A stretch of DNA of 64,000 bases, from the NCBI GenBank assembly GCA_018350325.1, contig JAEVLN010000036.1:427531-491530 (forward strand), written 5' to 3'. Below are positions 22,887 to 33,951 of the stretch, piece by piece. The stretch is from Globodera rostochiensis. Lineage: Eukaryota > Nematoda > Chromadorea > Rhabditida > Heteroderidae. Under the pieces are notes generated by a model that made no database searches, was not told where the DNA came from, and saw only the letters and a program-made list of their open reading frames with translations. Every line of letters starts with the position of its first letter. The first letter of the stretch is position 1. A program made the position numbers and the translations under genes.

Positions 22887-22997
22887 ATGGCGGTGGATTT
22901 ATTTATTTTCCGTCAACACACGTCCAAATGTCCAAAGTGTGCAGCATACATAATACAATGGCGAACCTTCAAACATTTCAATGATAATACAATTTAA
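22887..22997 (+). CDS. ORF with CPKC motif, duplicated at 30.4 kb
   Basis: ATG in a CACCATGG context opens MAVDLFIFRQHTSKCPKCAA and continues YIIQWRTFKHFNDNT (37 codons). Two cysteines as CPKC could bind metal. A diverged copy at 30410-30480 keeps the segment TFKHFN(D/E)NT. Alternatively it is an internal exon whose acceptor I cannot place. Confidence 0.4.
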   Translation: MAVDLFIFRQHTSKCPKCAAYIIQWRTFKHFNDNTI

Positions 22998-23140
22998 TTT
23001 GACTTGCTTGAAATGTTTTATCATTAATTTTACGTTTTTTTATTATTTAATTTCATTTCTCAAAAGTTCCAATTCTATAAATAATATTACTTAATCTACA
23101 TAAACTTATTTTATTAATTTATCTTTACCGGATGTCAAAC
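22905..23140 (+). repeat. Direct duplication, copy 1 (with 30400-30650)
   Basis: AAACATTTCAATGA, TTAATTTGACT, TTATTATTTAATTTCATTTC and TCTTTACCGGA(T/A)GTCAAAC occur in the same order and spacing at 30.4-30.65 kb. Both the coding-like part and the following AT-rich sequence are shared, so this is a segmental duplication, not only a conserved exon. Confidence 0.7.
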
Positions 23141-23521
23141 AAACTATTTATCGGACTTTTGATCTTTCTCTTATTAAGATAATTTTGACTTTATGTAATA
23201 GCCTGTTTAATTTATTTATTAAAATTTAATATTTATGATAACTTATCATTTATTGGTATTTATTTTATGTTGCTGTTTGCTTCTTAGATTTTTGATTTTA
23301 TTGTGTTATAAATTTACATGGTCGAAGAATTTTTTTATGTCATCATTTTTTTGAAGATTTATAAAATTAATTTGTGTTTTACATATAATGACGAATAAAG
23401 AAAGATTTTTTAAAAATAGATAGCATTGCATTTGTAGAAAGTTTTCTTTATATTTAAGAGAATTATAATAAATTCAAATGACTCGAAGATTTAAGTTATA
23501 CGTTTAATATTTATTTCCTGC

Positions 23522-23605
23522 CGACTGATTCGCATGCATGTATCCTCCTTTGTTAGGACCATAATGTGTTGTTTGGTGATCGGCATGCTGAATTATTTTA
23601 ATACA
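23522..23605 (+). CDS. Exon candidate, unknown protein
   Basis: Plus frame RLIRMHVSSFVRTIMCCLVI followed by GMLNYFNT, ending at a GTATAA donor. Hydrophobic middle. Acceptor not located. Confidence 0.3.
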
Positions 23606-24054
23606 GTATAAAACTCCGTCAATTTTATATTTTAAAGTAAACATAGTTTGTACTTAATTTAGTTTTTCTATTTAATCCTTAAAATGAACAATACAACAAG
23701 TTAAAGTAAAATTAACCGATTTAACAAATTATTTATATATATGATTTTAATATTTCTTGAAACATTTTAATGTTTTTTTCGATTAGCATACGTTATTGAC
23801 ATCTTTATTTTGGTTTATATTACATGTGTTAAAAAATTTTGATATGCTTTATTTGATATTTATTTTTACGATGTTTATTATTTTAGTTTTTAAAATTTTT
23901 GTGCAAGATAATGAGAACGCTGTTAATTTACATATTCATAACATCTAATATTCTGTTAGTGACCGATTCTTGTTTGCATTTTTTGGTTAAATTTATTCCA
24001 GGATTTGTTCGTAACTTTCAGTAAAAAATGATTGAATTGGGAGGGTCAGAAAAA

Positions 24055-24165
24055 AACGAACAATTTTAAAACAAAAAATAAATAGAGAGAATTGGTCCGA
24101 TTCTTCGCAAGCTCCCCTTTCACCCCTCGCCCACCCCAATTCAAAACGTTCGTTCAAAATTGAAT
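24055..24165 (+). CDS. Possible exon, unknown protein
   Basis: Plus frame ELVRFFASSPFTPRPPQFKT then FVQN and a stop. A minus frame with an ATG is also open. Adjacent to the better exon at 24200, so possibly part of the same gene. Confidence 0.25.
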
Positions 24166-24199
24166 AAATTAACAAACAGAGATTTGTTAATAACGCCGA

Positions 24200-24308
24200 A
24201 TGATAGTGGGAGAAGTTGTTTCGAACGTTCGCAGATTTTTTCGTTCATTGATTTTTTTGGCGATTGAAAAGGTTCATTTCATAGAATGGGTAGCATTGGA
24301 AAATAAAG
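24200..24308 (+). CDS. Exon with ATG and consensus donor
   Basis: ATG opens MIVGEVVSNVRRFFRSLIFL and continues AIEKVHFIEWVALENK, ending at AAAG/GTAAAA. Start codon, donor and strand all agree with the plus domain, so this may be a first exon, or an internal one if the acceptor lies further up. Family not recognised. Confidence 0.5.
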
Positions 24309-25876
24309 GTAAAACACTGAATATAATCTCCTGTTTTCATATCGTTCATAAATTTCTAACTAATTCAATTGCATATGTTTAACAAGCAAACAAAAATTTA
24401 ATACAAAATTTACATAAAGAAAAGTATTCAATAATCACCAAAACTTTAAGTGTAATTTTTACAAAATAATGCCATAAAACCGCGTTTATAGCTTAACTAA
24501 AATAAAATCAAAAGATGAGGTTAGATGAAGAGCCCAGCAACTTCTCAACAAAATAAAGAATTGTATTAAAATATTGTTGGAGCTTGATTTTTGTGCGTTT
24601 TTTATTATTACATAAAGATTATCATATATTATGACAAATAAAACCTGTCCAGTTGTGATCTCGTAATCGTAGCGTTACTTCATTTTGCAAAAAAAAAGTG
24701 TTGAGAAGAATTTTTTTTAAATATTTTTACATTGTATTCTTGTAAAAATTTGTATTGTTAATAGTTAGATAATCGTACCTCTACTGCGCTTATTGGGCTT
24801 GCGTTGAGGTAATGCGAAATAAATAGAACTTCTTTTTTTTTGTCATTTTAAATTAAAGACATTTTTAGTAAATATTTAATTTTCTTTATGGTTATTTTTT
24901 TGCATAACAAATTGCAATTGCTGTTTTCACGTTTTAAAAAGTTCGTATAATTGATAATTGTTTCTAAACTTATTTTTCTTTATTTCATGATTTGCTAATA
25001 AATACGTTTTACTTCTTTTATTCGTTTGAATACATATGCATTACAATTATAGTTTCTCAAATTGCTGCCCTTCATATGTGATTTTTTTACATAAAATATT
25101 AATATATGCTATTGAGTAAATATATTATAATTTTAACCAACTAAATTCAACACTTTTTTAAAAATAAAAAACAACAATAAAACAATCACAATATCTGATT
25201 AAATCATATATATTAAAATTTACTCGAAACTAATCAACATTTTAAGATGCTGTTGGTTTCTTGAGTCATTATCAATATTATCATTTGAAAAATCATTCAA
25301 AGATGTATAAAGAATATCAAAAGTTTTAAGCAAAATTAATTTATTGGCTTGTAAATATTATTTTACAATTAATTCACAAAAAAAATTATAATTTTTTTCA
25401 TTAATTTAAACGAATATTAAGTTCATTAAATGCTGGTTAATTTTTAAAATTTTTTTTATTATTTTAAGTGCCGTTAACTAAAATGGTGTTATATGTAGAG
25501 ACATACAATTTTGGTTTTTTATAAAAATAGTTACTTTATACTTTATTATATTTTATATCTATTTAGTTTTGGGAAAAGGCGTTTTTAGGGGTTAAATGGG
25601 TTAAATTTTATAGTTATTTGATTTTTTAAATTAATCTTTAAATAAACTTTTTACTTTAAGTTTTAGTACAAAAATTATAACATTTTAAAGTTAAAATAGT
25701 GCTTTTAAAGAAAATAAATAGCAATAAACTAAATTAATAAACAGTAAATTCAAACGAGGCAATCGACATAATTTAAAGTAATTTATAAATAATAAATTAT
25801 TATAGAAATGTTGATTTGTTGATTTGTTAATTTGATTTTTTGTTTATTTTATTCCGTCCGCCTCTGCCATTTGCAG

Positions 25877-25929
25877 AGGACAAAAACTTCTTTGCGCTGA
25901 GCCAAAACGCTGGCCAAATAGGGTTTTCG
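25877..25929 (+). CDS. 53-nt internal exon with canonical splice sites
   Basis: CATTTGCAG acceptor and GTAATA donor on plus bracket 53 bases. Open phases are DKNFFALSQNAGQIGFS and GQKLLCAEPKRWPNRVF. GC content is well above the flanks. Product unknown. Confidence 0.45.
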
Positions 25930-26835
25930 GTAATAATTATTAACAACACTTTAAATTTATTTACTTTCAATGAAAAAATGCACTTTACCTTTTAATTAAA
26001 TTTACACGATTTTATTGTAAATCCAAAATTGAAACATTTATTTTATAGTTTTTACTTCAAAGCTTATAACAAATCTCAACCTTTTTATAATTTAATTACT
26101 TGTTTTATTATTAAATATTTATATACTAATATTCAGATGTATAAGTGTAACTAAATAGAAATTTTCACATTTTTTTCGCTGAAAAAAAACCCTTTAGTAT
26201 TTTTAAATTAAATGGAATTAATAAAACTGTCTAAATGCGAGACTTCAAAAATTGAATTTATTAATTTTTTATATTAATTTAATTGAAACTGTTTTTGTTG
26301 AAGTGAAATTTATACTGGATCGTTTTTTATTTTTTGTCCGTCACCAATAATAATAAATTTATACGCATACTAAAATTGTTCAAAGTCCCAAATCCGTAGT
26401 TTGTAATCATGGAAGAAAAAGTTCCCAGCAATTATTGTAAATGAAAATTATTTATTGTACCACCTTTTCCAATATTGTGAATTTATTTATTGTGCGAAAA
26501 AATTAATTGTGTTTTAAATTTTGCAGCTCCTCAAAATTTAGGAAAATTTATATTTTTATTGCGTTTTAGTTCGAACTTTATTAAAAATTCACACCGTTTA
26601 TAATTGTGTAATGTAAATGCTTGTCAATGTAATGATGATTATTTTATATCATAGTATGCTTATAGAATTAATTGATATTTTGTTAATTGCTTATATTTAA
26701 TACCAATAAACAAACTAATGAGTCTTCTTTAAACTTTTTTGTTTTTTATTTTCAGCATTAAAGGGTATTTTAGGTATTTGCCCTTGACAAGAAAATCACA
26801 TTGTTAGAATATAATTTTTTTATCATTTTTCGGAG

Positions 26836-26931
26836 TTAAACCACACGGAGGTTGTCGTTGACGCGGTCTCGAGACCCCAGGCCCTGAAAAAAATAAAATA
26901 TTTTAATTTTATAAAGCGTAATTATATTTAA
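26836..26931 (+). CDS. Exon candidate, unknown protein
   Basis: After TTTTCGGAG the plus frame LNHTEVVVDAVSRPQALKKI runs on to a stop (31 codons). The GC-rich part is only the first 50 bases, so the real exon may end earlier. Confidence 0.3.
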   Translation, partial: LNHTEVVVDAVSRPQALKKIKYFNFIKRNYI

Positions 26932-27485
26932 GTATGTAGCAGTTAATAATATTATATAAATTTTAATGCCGATTGTTTTGCATATCGTCCGTCATCTTTG
27001 TGTGAGTTTTTAATTATTCAATTTTTTTAGTTCAGCAATTTTTTTGAACATAATCCAACTAGGTTTCTTATTATTTGATGAATACTTTTTTTTAAATAAA
27101 ATATTTATTTATCAAATTCAATTTTTTGAACAATTATTTATTTTTAACAAAAATTTTTTTATAATTTTAGTAATATTTTAAATAATATTGTCATTTTATA
27201 AAATTGCTTAATTGTAGCCTTACATCTTTGGAAAAACTAATAATAATCGGTGTATAAAATTAAAAATTTATTTTTCATGTATTTTTTCAATTTCATATAA
27301 TAATAATATGTTTTTTAATAAGTTATTTTTGAAATTTTGGTAGAATAATTTTACTTGTTTTGATTAAATGCGGTCTGTGGCCAAATAACCAAAATAAAGT
27401 TCAGGTGCTGTTCTCCTTTTTATTTATTTGAAGATATTTTTTCTTATACTTTCCTTCTTGCATACAATTAAGAACAAATTTTTTT

Positions 27486-27536
27486 TTTGAACAAGCGCTT
27501 TTCCTTGGGTCGTCGTCCATGTCACTAGCATCCTGA
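27486..27536 (+). CDS. Short ORF with paralogue at 50.97 kb
   Basis: Plus frame FEQALFLGSSSMSLAS then stop. At 50965-51006 the plus frame FEALLLRSSMSLV is clearly related, with whole-codon differences, and the nucleotides TCGTCCATGTC(A/G)CTAG are shared. This suggests two copies of one exon. Confidence 0.35.
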   Translation, partial: FEQALFLGSSSMSLAS

Positions 27537-28095
27537 AGTTTTTTATTTGCATTTTTATCTTGTTAGTTAATTGTATATTGAATTTCATAATGAAATGCTG
27601 CGTTTACAAAGTAAGTTAAATTGGTTAAATATGCATTTATTGTTAAATAGAATGAATATAAACCTTTTAAGCCTAAATCCACCAAATCAAATTAAAAAAG
27701 AAAATTTTGGTATGACTTTTCTGGTGGGTCATATTTATTTTTTTAATGTTATATTAAAGGAAATATTATTTTATTTCTCATAAAACATAACCTATCCAGA
27801 TATTATATAAATAATTCATTCTATTTCGTTTGAACAAATAAATCAGGTAGTTCTTAAATGTAATATGTAATGTACACCGATTTTTCAAATTCTTTTCACG
27901 AAAGAATGGTTTGGTAAACTATTTGGAACTAATTGGAAGTTTTTCTAATAAAATATTTTACAAAAGATTGGATTTTTTAAATCTGGCTTTTTAAAAATAT
28001 ATAACATAAAAATGCATACTATTCATTTCAGGCAAGTAGAAGAAAGCATCATAACTTTGCGAATCAATATAAATCTTACAACAAAAAAAACGGCG

Positions 28096-28228
28096 GTACG
28101 ACAATTGCGGATCGGCAATTGCGGACGGGACAATTGCGGACGACAATTGCGGACGACAATTGCGGACGAGACAATTGCGGACGACAATTGCGGACGACAA
28201 TTGCGGACGAGACAATTGCGGACGACAA
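28096..28228. repeat. CAATTGCGGACGA tandem array, left arm
   Basis: Nine units of CAATTGCGGACGA with variants ending GGATCGG or GACGAGA. The array is the reverse complement of 28620-28795. Confidence 0.9.
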
Positions 28229-28232
28229 AAAC

Positions 28233-28363
28233 GTTATAATTAGAGCCCGGACTTGAGCTTCGAGCGAGACGAGATCTCGAGGCCGAGATTTCTCGAGAAT
28301 CTCGTCGAGATTTTTCGAGATCCTCAAGACGAGATCTCGTCTCGACCGGGCTCTAGTTATAAT
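28233..28363. mobile_element. hAT-type MITE (GAGATCTCG type) in left arm
   Basis: The 115-bp element at 28241-28355 has TAGAGCCCGG ends in inverse and is flanked by a perfect 8-bp duplication GTTATAAT. The interior is iterated GAGATCTCG. It is 7 bases shorter than the mirrored copy at 28488-28609. Confidence 0.85.
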
Positions 28364-28479
28364 TAAGTTGGGATATCACTTAAATATTTTTCGCGTTGCA
28401 TTATCAAGCTTACATAGAATTAAACCGATAAACATTTCTAATTTAAATCATAAAAATATTTAAGTGATATCCCAACTTA

Positions 28480-28617
28480 ATTATAACTAGAGCCCGGTCG
28501 AGACGAGATCTCGTCTTGAGGATCTCGAAAAATCTCGACGAGATTCTCGAGAAATCTCGGCCTCGAGATCTCGTCTCGAGTCTCGCTCGAAGCTCAAGTC
28601 CGGGCTCTAATTATAAC
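28480..28617. mobile_element. hAT-type MITE (GAGATCTCG type) in right arm
   Basis: The 122-bp element at 28488-28609 lies between two copies of ATTATAAC, the mirror image of the left-arm insertion. The same insertion in both arms implies that the arm was copied, or gene-converted, after the MITE inserted. Confidence 0.85.
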
Positions 28618-28619
28618 GT

Positions 28620-28795
28620 TTTTGTCGTCCGCAATTGTCTCGTCCGCAATTGTCGTCCGCAATTGTCGTCCGCAATTGTCTCGTCCGCAATTGTCGTCCG
28701 CAATTGTCGTCCGCAATTGTCTCGTCCGCAGTCGTCCGCAATTGTCGTCCGCAATTGTCCCGTCCGCAATTGCCGATCCGCAATTGTCGTAACAC
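28620..28795. repeat. TCGTCCGCAATTG tandem array, right arm
   Basis: About eleven CCGCAATTG units plus one with an internal deletion (CCGCAGTCG). Reverse complement of the left-arm array. Confidence 0.9.
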
Positions 28796-28819
28796 CAAAA
28801 AAACAATACTTCTTTATCT

Positions 28820-28964
28820 ACATGCAGCTCTCTGGCTGATCGTTCGTGCTGCGTGGAAGGCTCAACGTTTTGGGCTTGGGCACACGTTTACAGCTTTTCC
28901 GTTGGCAAAAAGCTTTCACCAAAAATTATCCGCACTTGAGTCGGTTCACAGAATTTGGAAATAG
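28820..28964. CDS. Coding-like island, strand unresolved
   Basis: On plus the frame HAALWLIVRAAWKAQRFGLG continues HTFTAFPLAKSFHQKLSALE to a stop. On minus FLVKAFCQRKSCKRVPKPKT is also open. It sits directly beside the foldback element. No family recognised. Confidence 0.3.
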
Positions 28965-28969
28965 AAAAA

Positions 28970-29830
28970 CAAAATGCTATTAAAGCAATTATAAAAAAAA
29001 GAAAGAATGAGTTATAAAATACAAATTTGATTTTTGCGAAAATTAATCTTTAAATAGAAAAAACATTAAATAGATAATTTATCAAATAATCTTAATTCGT
29101 TTAACTATTTAATAAAATACAAGATTACATATCAATAAAAAAAAATTAAATAAAAGATAACTAAAATAAAAATAAAATAAAACTTAAAAAAACAAAAAAT
29201 AAAATAACAGTAAAATTATTTCACGGGTGCACACTTATAAATAAAAAATACAGCTAAATAAAAAAAAATATTATAAAATTCTGCAGGCAAATTATTTAAA
29301 AAATTTTATATTTTAAGAATAACCTAACTTAGAGGGGTATTTTTGAATTATAAATTTTGATTTTATGTTTTTGTTAAATTATGTCCATTCTGTATAATGA
29401 ATTAAATAAACACTTTATATTTGAATACTTTCGAATTCGATATATTGTTTTATTATTTTTTAATTATTTTGTGTTAAATAATTTATGTAGCCGCTCCATT
29501 TTACAGAAGGAATTTTAATTTTATTAAAATTAAAAGAATGGAGTAATGATAACGCTCCATTAATATTCAGATACGCTGATCACTTTTATTCTTGTGATGA
29601 TTTCAGGCAGAAAAAATCAAGGTTTAATTAAATAAAATGCGTAAATTTCAAAATTTTATTACAATGAGTTAAATACAAATTATTAAAAGCAAAAAATATA
29701 AACTCATATGAATTAATTAAAATTATATTATGCAATCCAACATGTTAAAAATAGCAAACTCAAATTAGCATTATCTGAAAAATGCCGAATTTAATTAAGA
29801 AACATAAATTAAATAATTTTTTTTTAAATG
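28970..29830. other. AT-rich gap
   Basis: A-rich sequence with no exon-like island, repeat or element that I can support. Confidence 0.5.
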
Positions 29831-30930
29831 TTTAGACATGTTTATCATGCCGCCTTTTCGCACTCATTTAAATGTGATTAATTTTTTTTTTATTTATTAG
29901 ATTTAAAGTTATTTTTTACTTTAGGGTGTTATAGCATTTATTTTTTTTCATAGTTTTCTCATTGATTTAGTTTTTTTAGTTAGTCAGTATTTAAAATTAA
30001 TTTGTTGTATAATTTTTATCACTAATTAAAAAAGTATTTTTAATATATTAATAGACATTGAACGGATTTATTCTTTGTTGTTTGCTGAAAGTCTTGAAAA
30101 GGTAAATATGTTGTGTAAAGTTTTTAAATTTATGTGAGAATTTAACGAATTTAGAAAAGTTATCATTCTCTAATTCTTGAATACTTAAAGGGGTAAAGCC
30201 ATAATTAATAATGCCATTTTTTTAAAGCTGTCCACTGTTTTATTTTTGCATGATTATTCTAATGGAGATATTAAATTTACTTTAATATACAACTTCTTGC
30301 TTTATTCTTTCAATAATGTTCTTTTAAAAATTGATTTTATTAAATAGTTTTTAACTATATTTTTAGAGCTTGAATTTTTAAATTTTATAACTTATCAGTA
30401 TTTTTCGTCGACATACATCCAAAGTGTGCGGCATGATACAAGGGCGAAAAACCTTCAAACATTTCAATGAAAATACACCTCCTCCACAAATTTAATTTGA
30501 CTATCTTAAAATGTTTTGTCATTAATTTTACCTTTTTTTATTATTTAATTTCATTTCTCAATAGTCCCATTCTATAAATAATACTACGTAATTAAACTCT
30601 GTAATTTTAATAATTTGTCTTTACCGGAAGTCAAACAATTATTTTTTATAACTATTTAGCGGATGCTATGTTTGGTCAATTTTTTGTTTTTATTATGTTT
30701 GAATCATACAATTTAAATGATTAGTTTTTTCCTTTAGAATTTTCGTATTATCGGATACAACTTTTATTTGTAATTTGTGTTTATTGTTTGCAAAATTTAA
30801 AAGTGTAAAATGAAAAATGTACCCAGTTAAGTTAATATGATCCAATTTGTTCAATTTATATATTAAATTTTAATTTCAGTCCAACTTACTCATCTTCCAC
30901 CGGCACATCCAAAGTTATTATCATAAATAT
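29830..30930 (+). other. T-rich domain, predicted plus-strand transcription
   Basis: Plus strand is T-rich. The only recognised content is the duplicated block at 30.4-30.65 kb. Confidence 0.35.
30400..30650 (+). repeat. Direct duplication, copy 2 (with 22905-23140)
   Basis: Diverged copy of the block at 22.9 kb, 7.5 kb away in the same orientation. The coding-like start is altered (one copy reads CPKC, this one does not) while TFKHFNENT is preserved. Confidence 0.7.
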
Positions 30931-30971
30931 GCTTTTTGATAACTGACGGTCCTATTCGACCAATATTCACA

Positions 30972-31073
30972 ATGGCGCAAAAACGATTGTTGATTTTTTT
31001 ATATGATGCCGGCTATAAAGTCCGCATAATTTTCTTTTTTTGCGGTCAGGCTTCTTGCGTACTAAATTGCTAA
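30972..31073 (+). CDS. Short ORF, strand uncertain
   Basis: ATG-led plus frame MAQKRLLIFLYDAGYKVRII followed by FFFCGQASCVLNC. On minus, AATTTAG opens YARSLTAKKENYADFIAGII. It lies at the switch from T-rich to A-rich sequence, so the strand is unclear. Confidence 0.3.
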   Translation: MAQKRLLIFLYDAGYKVRIIFFFCGQASCVLNC

Positions 31074-31620
31074 ACAGGCAAATAATAAATTTATTATTCT
31101 TATGATAGATGAAATTAACAAACTTTATATAATATATATTAATTATCAAATTAAACTAACAATTAACAGCAAAGAAATAAACTAATTTAAATATATTTAT
31201 TTCAGTTTGCACAATAATAAAATTAAAAAAATGTATTTTTTAAATTCAAAATAATCGTGTGCGACTACCGAGGTATAAACAAAACAAACTGTAAGAACCA
31301 TAATGACAACAATTTTTAGACATTTTATTAATATGATATAAAATATTAAAAAAACAAAATTATTATGTGAACTGTATAAAATAATTATCGTCAATAAACT
31401 GCCCACTTTATTTGACCAAGAATAAATTGTTCAATTTAATTTTGAAAATAAATCATTTAATTTGAAAAATTATAAATGGATAAAAATCCAAAGAAAAAAA
31501 CCAATCAAAAAAAATACACAGCATGGAGAGTCGCACAGCAATATGCTGTTTTCGTAATCTTGAAAAGGAAGCAAATGTTTTAGTTAATTGCAAAAACCTA
31601 TCAATTAATTACAAAATTAC

Positions 31621-31716
31621 TATGAATGTATCGGTAAGTGGGTTTGCTTTTTCCACGCCGGCATTGAGCACACATGGACACAAAGCACCCCCCAGGGGGT
31701 AATCGGACACGGGAAA
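31621..31716 (-). CDS. Exon candidate, unknown protein
   Basis: Minus frame FPVSDYPLGGALCPCVLNAG continues VEKANPLTDTFI and meets a GTAATT donor. GC-rich relative to its flanks. A plus frame is open over part of it. Two cysteines as CPC; no family assigned. Confidence 0.4.
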
Positions 31717-32424
31717 ATAATAAATAACAATAATGCATTAGTTGTGCTCAATTATAGCTATTCTATTTGGCTTTTAAAACAAATAATGTCAATTACATTG
31801 ATATATTTCAAAAATCAATTAATACATTTATTATGTTATAATTAGGTCCTTCATCAAATTATAATGTTACATAAATTACCATTAAAAATATAATTAAGGT
31901 TTGATATATTACATGATTAAACCGTACAAAATGAATAATAAATTAAAATCTATCAGGAATGTATTCCTATATTCTAAATTATTACATAAATATAAAACAA
32001 ATATAATACAAAAGTTTTAACTTATTTTTAATAAAAATTATTTTCACGCAACGAAAAAATATTTTAAACAATAAATAAACACAAACCTAACAAAAAAAAT
32101 AAAATTTAAAAAACAATTTACAAATAATTAAATATAAAAGTAATAAAATAGCTAAAGAAAATTTTAAATGCAATTAAAAGGTATAATCTTAATTTTTATT
32201 TAACAAGCAGTTGCGACAACGCAATACGATAAACCTTTAAAATAGGGTGGCACGGGACCGGTACCGGGACGGGATTTCCCGGTTTTTTGGTCCCGGTCCC
32301 GGTCGGGACGGGACTTTTAAAATCTGAAAGTCCCGGTCCCGGTCGGGACCGGGACTAAATGTACACCCCTAATAATGGCATCATCGAGCGACAATTTCAA
32401 TCTTTCTTACAAGAATACCTCAAG

Positions 32425-32512
32425 TAAATAGATGGGCTAGTGTTTTGTCATCTCGATAATTCTTATGGTGAGTGTTGGGTTCGAAGTCCGAACCCGCTTG
32501 ACTTATCGTTTT
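32425..32512 (+). ncRNA. tRNA-like segment inside the MITE
   Basis: GGGCTAGTG is A-box-like and GGGTTCGAAGTCCGAACCC contains a B-box-like, self-complementary sequence. Equivalent in position to the segment at 3355 but diverged and with an extra base in the B box. Confidence 0.35.
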
Positions 32513-32716
32513 TCCTCTACTCACATACACTTCCTCCCAATCATTTTCCTATACTCACATAATCTTCCACCAATAATAAAAATGTTTTAATAGTTTTTTA
32601 AATATTTTTTAATTAAAATGCGAGCAAAACAAGAATTTTTGAAATAAATTCATCCCATCTTCCTGAATTTTTGCTTCAATTTTCTTAACAAATATCATTA
32701 AAATGTTCAAAAAATT

Positions 32717-32746
32717 TCCCCGGCGGCGCCTGTCGGCACCGCCGGA
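32717..32746. repeat. Shared GC-rich hairpin module, copy 5
   Basis: CGGCGGCGCCTGTCGGCACC with GCCGGACATCC following, first of three in this element. Confidence 0.75.
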
Positions 32747-32861
32747 CATCCTCCACGCTAACGTAAACCAGTTTTTCCCCGAAATTCCGAAACAAAATGC
32801 TTAATTTTGCTAAAATTTTGATTAAGTTTCATAACAAATATCATTAAATGTTCAAAAATTT

Positions 32862-32893
32862 CCCCGGCGGCGCCGACAGGCGCCGCCGGACAT
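32862..32893. repeat. Shared GC-rich hairpin module, copy 6
   Basis: CGGCGGCGCCGACAGGCGCC, a nearly perfect palindrome. The flanks repeat those of copy 5, showing an internal duplication of about 145 bases in this element. Confidence 0.75.
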
Positions 32894-33012
32894 CCTCCAC
32901 TCTTACGTAAACCAGTGTTTTTTTCTCTGATATTCCAAATCAAAATTCATATTTTGCTAAAATTTTGATGAAATTTCTTTAACAAAATTGAGTCAAAATT
33001 TCAAAAAATTTT

Positions 33013-33044
33013 CTCGGCGGCGCCTATCTGCACCGCCGACCCCA
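33013..33044. repeat. Shared GC-rich hairpin module, copy 7
   Basis: CGGCGGCGCCTATCTGCACC plus GCCGACCCC, third in this element and similar to the copy near 3781. Confidence 0.75.
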
Positions 33045-33837
33045 CCCTCCCTAAAAGTAAAACAGAATCTCAAAAAAATAAAATAAAATTGAAGTTAAAG
33101 ACAGAGGAAGATATTTTCGAATAACAAAAAATTTTGTTGTTTTACCATTGAACATTACAAAAAAAATTTTCCCTTGAAAAGTCCCGTTAGTCCCGGTCCC
33201 TTGAATATCTTGGTCCCGGTCCCGGTTTTTCTGGTCCCGGTAAGTCCCGGTCCCGTGCCACCCTACTTTAAAATTATATCACACAGAAAAAAGAGATTCT
33301 AAAAGTCCAGCGTTAATGATACATGGTATAATTAAAAAATAATTTATTTCTAAACAGATTTAACAATAGTGTGACGCCAACTGTTAAGTAGAAAATTATA
33401 AAATAATACACAAAACATTAATTTAAATAAACATAAATAAAACAAATGTTTCAAACATTGAAAAATACGCTAAAAATTAATATAAATTATAAATTATTTA
33501 ATATTTCAAACTAAGAAATTTATAATAGCAAACGTTAAGGTTAATAGTTAATAAATGCGTATTAACAATTAATAAATTTTTACGTAAATAATTTATACCG
33601 AGAAGCTAATTCAATTTAATAATTATAACACATAGATTACTTACTACCTATTCAACAAAAACAAATTCCATTCAATTCAATAAAAATTATGAATACGGAT
33701 GAAAGTTTTCGCAGTCGATCAAATAACTCCTCCTATATATCGAGGAAAACAATATTAAAAACAATTTAAAAATGATTTAAATAAAAATATTAAACAATTT
33801 TGATTTGCTCTAACAAAAAAAACTTTTGTAATTTTAC

Positions 33838-33891
33838 TGCCTGTTGACTTGATTCTAGCGATTTCATCTGCATTTCCCTTGGATGGAAGTT
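33838..33891 (-). CDS. Internal exon, weakly PP2C-like
   Basis: ATTTCAG acceptor and GTAAAA donor on minus bracket 54 bases, one phase reading LPSKGNADEIARIKSTG. The pattern P..nadEiaRI...G recalls the segment of PP2C phosphatases after the first metal-binding strand (H.P....E..RI...GG), but the His is missing. The preceding exon candidate (33952-34015) ends in the phase this one needs. Other phases are open too. Confidence 0.35.
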
Positions 33892-33951
33892 CTGAAATTT
33901 ACTTAAAACGATTGAAAGAAGAAATTCACATAAAGATTTAAAAATTATAAC

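Larger units (their letters stand above)
19200..28090 (+). other. T-rich domain, predicted plus-strand transcription
   Basis: The plus strand is T-rich throughout, with exon-like islands at 19.4, 22.9, 23.5, 24.2, 25.9, 26.8 and 27.5 kb whose splice sites read on plus. A broken kinase lies antisense at 20.9-21.2 kb. Between the islands I see only AT-rich sequence and simple TA runs (for example 20168-20180). Confidence 0.4.
28096..28798. mobile_element. Foldback element: large palindrome with tandem-repeat arms
   Basis: Two arms of about 300-350 bases are inverted copies of each other around a spacer of roughly 60 bases (about 28388-28446). The outer part of each arm is a tandem array of CAATTGCGGACGA-like units, nine on the left and about eleven on the right. 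The inner part of each arm carries a GAGATCTCG-type hAT MITE. Long repetitive inverted arms are typical of foldback elements. No target duplication was found. The open frames here are the repeat read through. Confidence 0.8.
32235..33273. mobile_element. hAT-type MITE with GGGACC iterated ends, copy 2
   Basis: The element at 32243-33265 begins TAGGGTGGCACGGGACCGG with a matching inverse right end, and has a perfect 8-bp duplication CTTTAAAA (32235-32242 and 33266-33273). Subterminal iterations of GGGACC, three hairpin modules and a tRNA-like segment relate it to the 3.16-4.07 kb element, though the terminal bases differ (GGTGGCAC versus GGTAGGAC). Non-autonomous. Confidence 0.85.

Noticed and set aside
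28096..28798. CRISPR-like array in the CAATTGCGGACGA repeats
   Set aside because: Units are adjacent with no unique spacers, arranged as inverted arms; the DNA is eukaryotic.
28012..28840. Many overlapping 60-109-codon frames on both strands
   Set aside because: They are read-through of CAATTGCGGACGA and GAGATCTCG arrays in the foldback element; the same peptides repeat every few residues.
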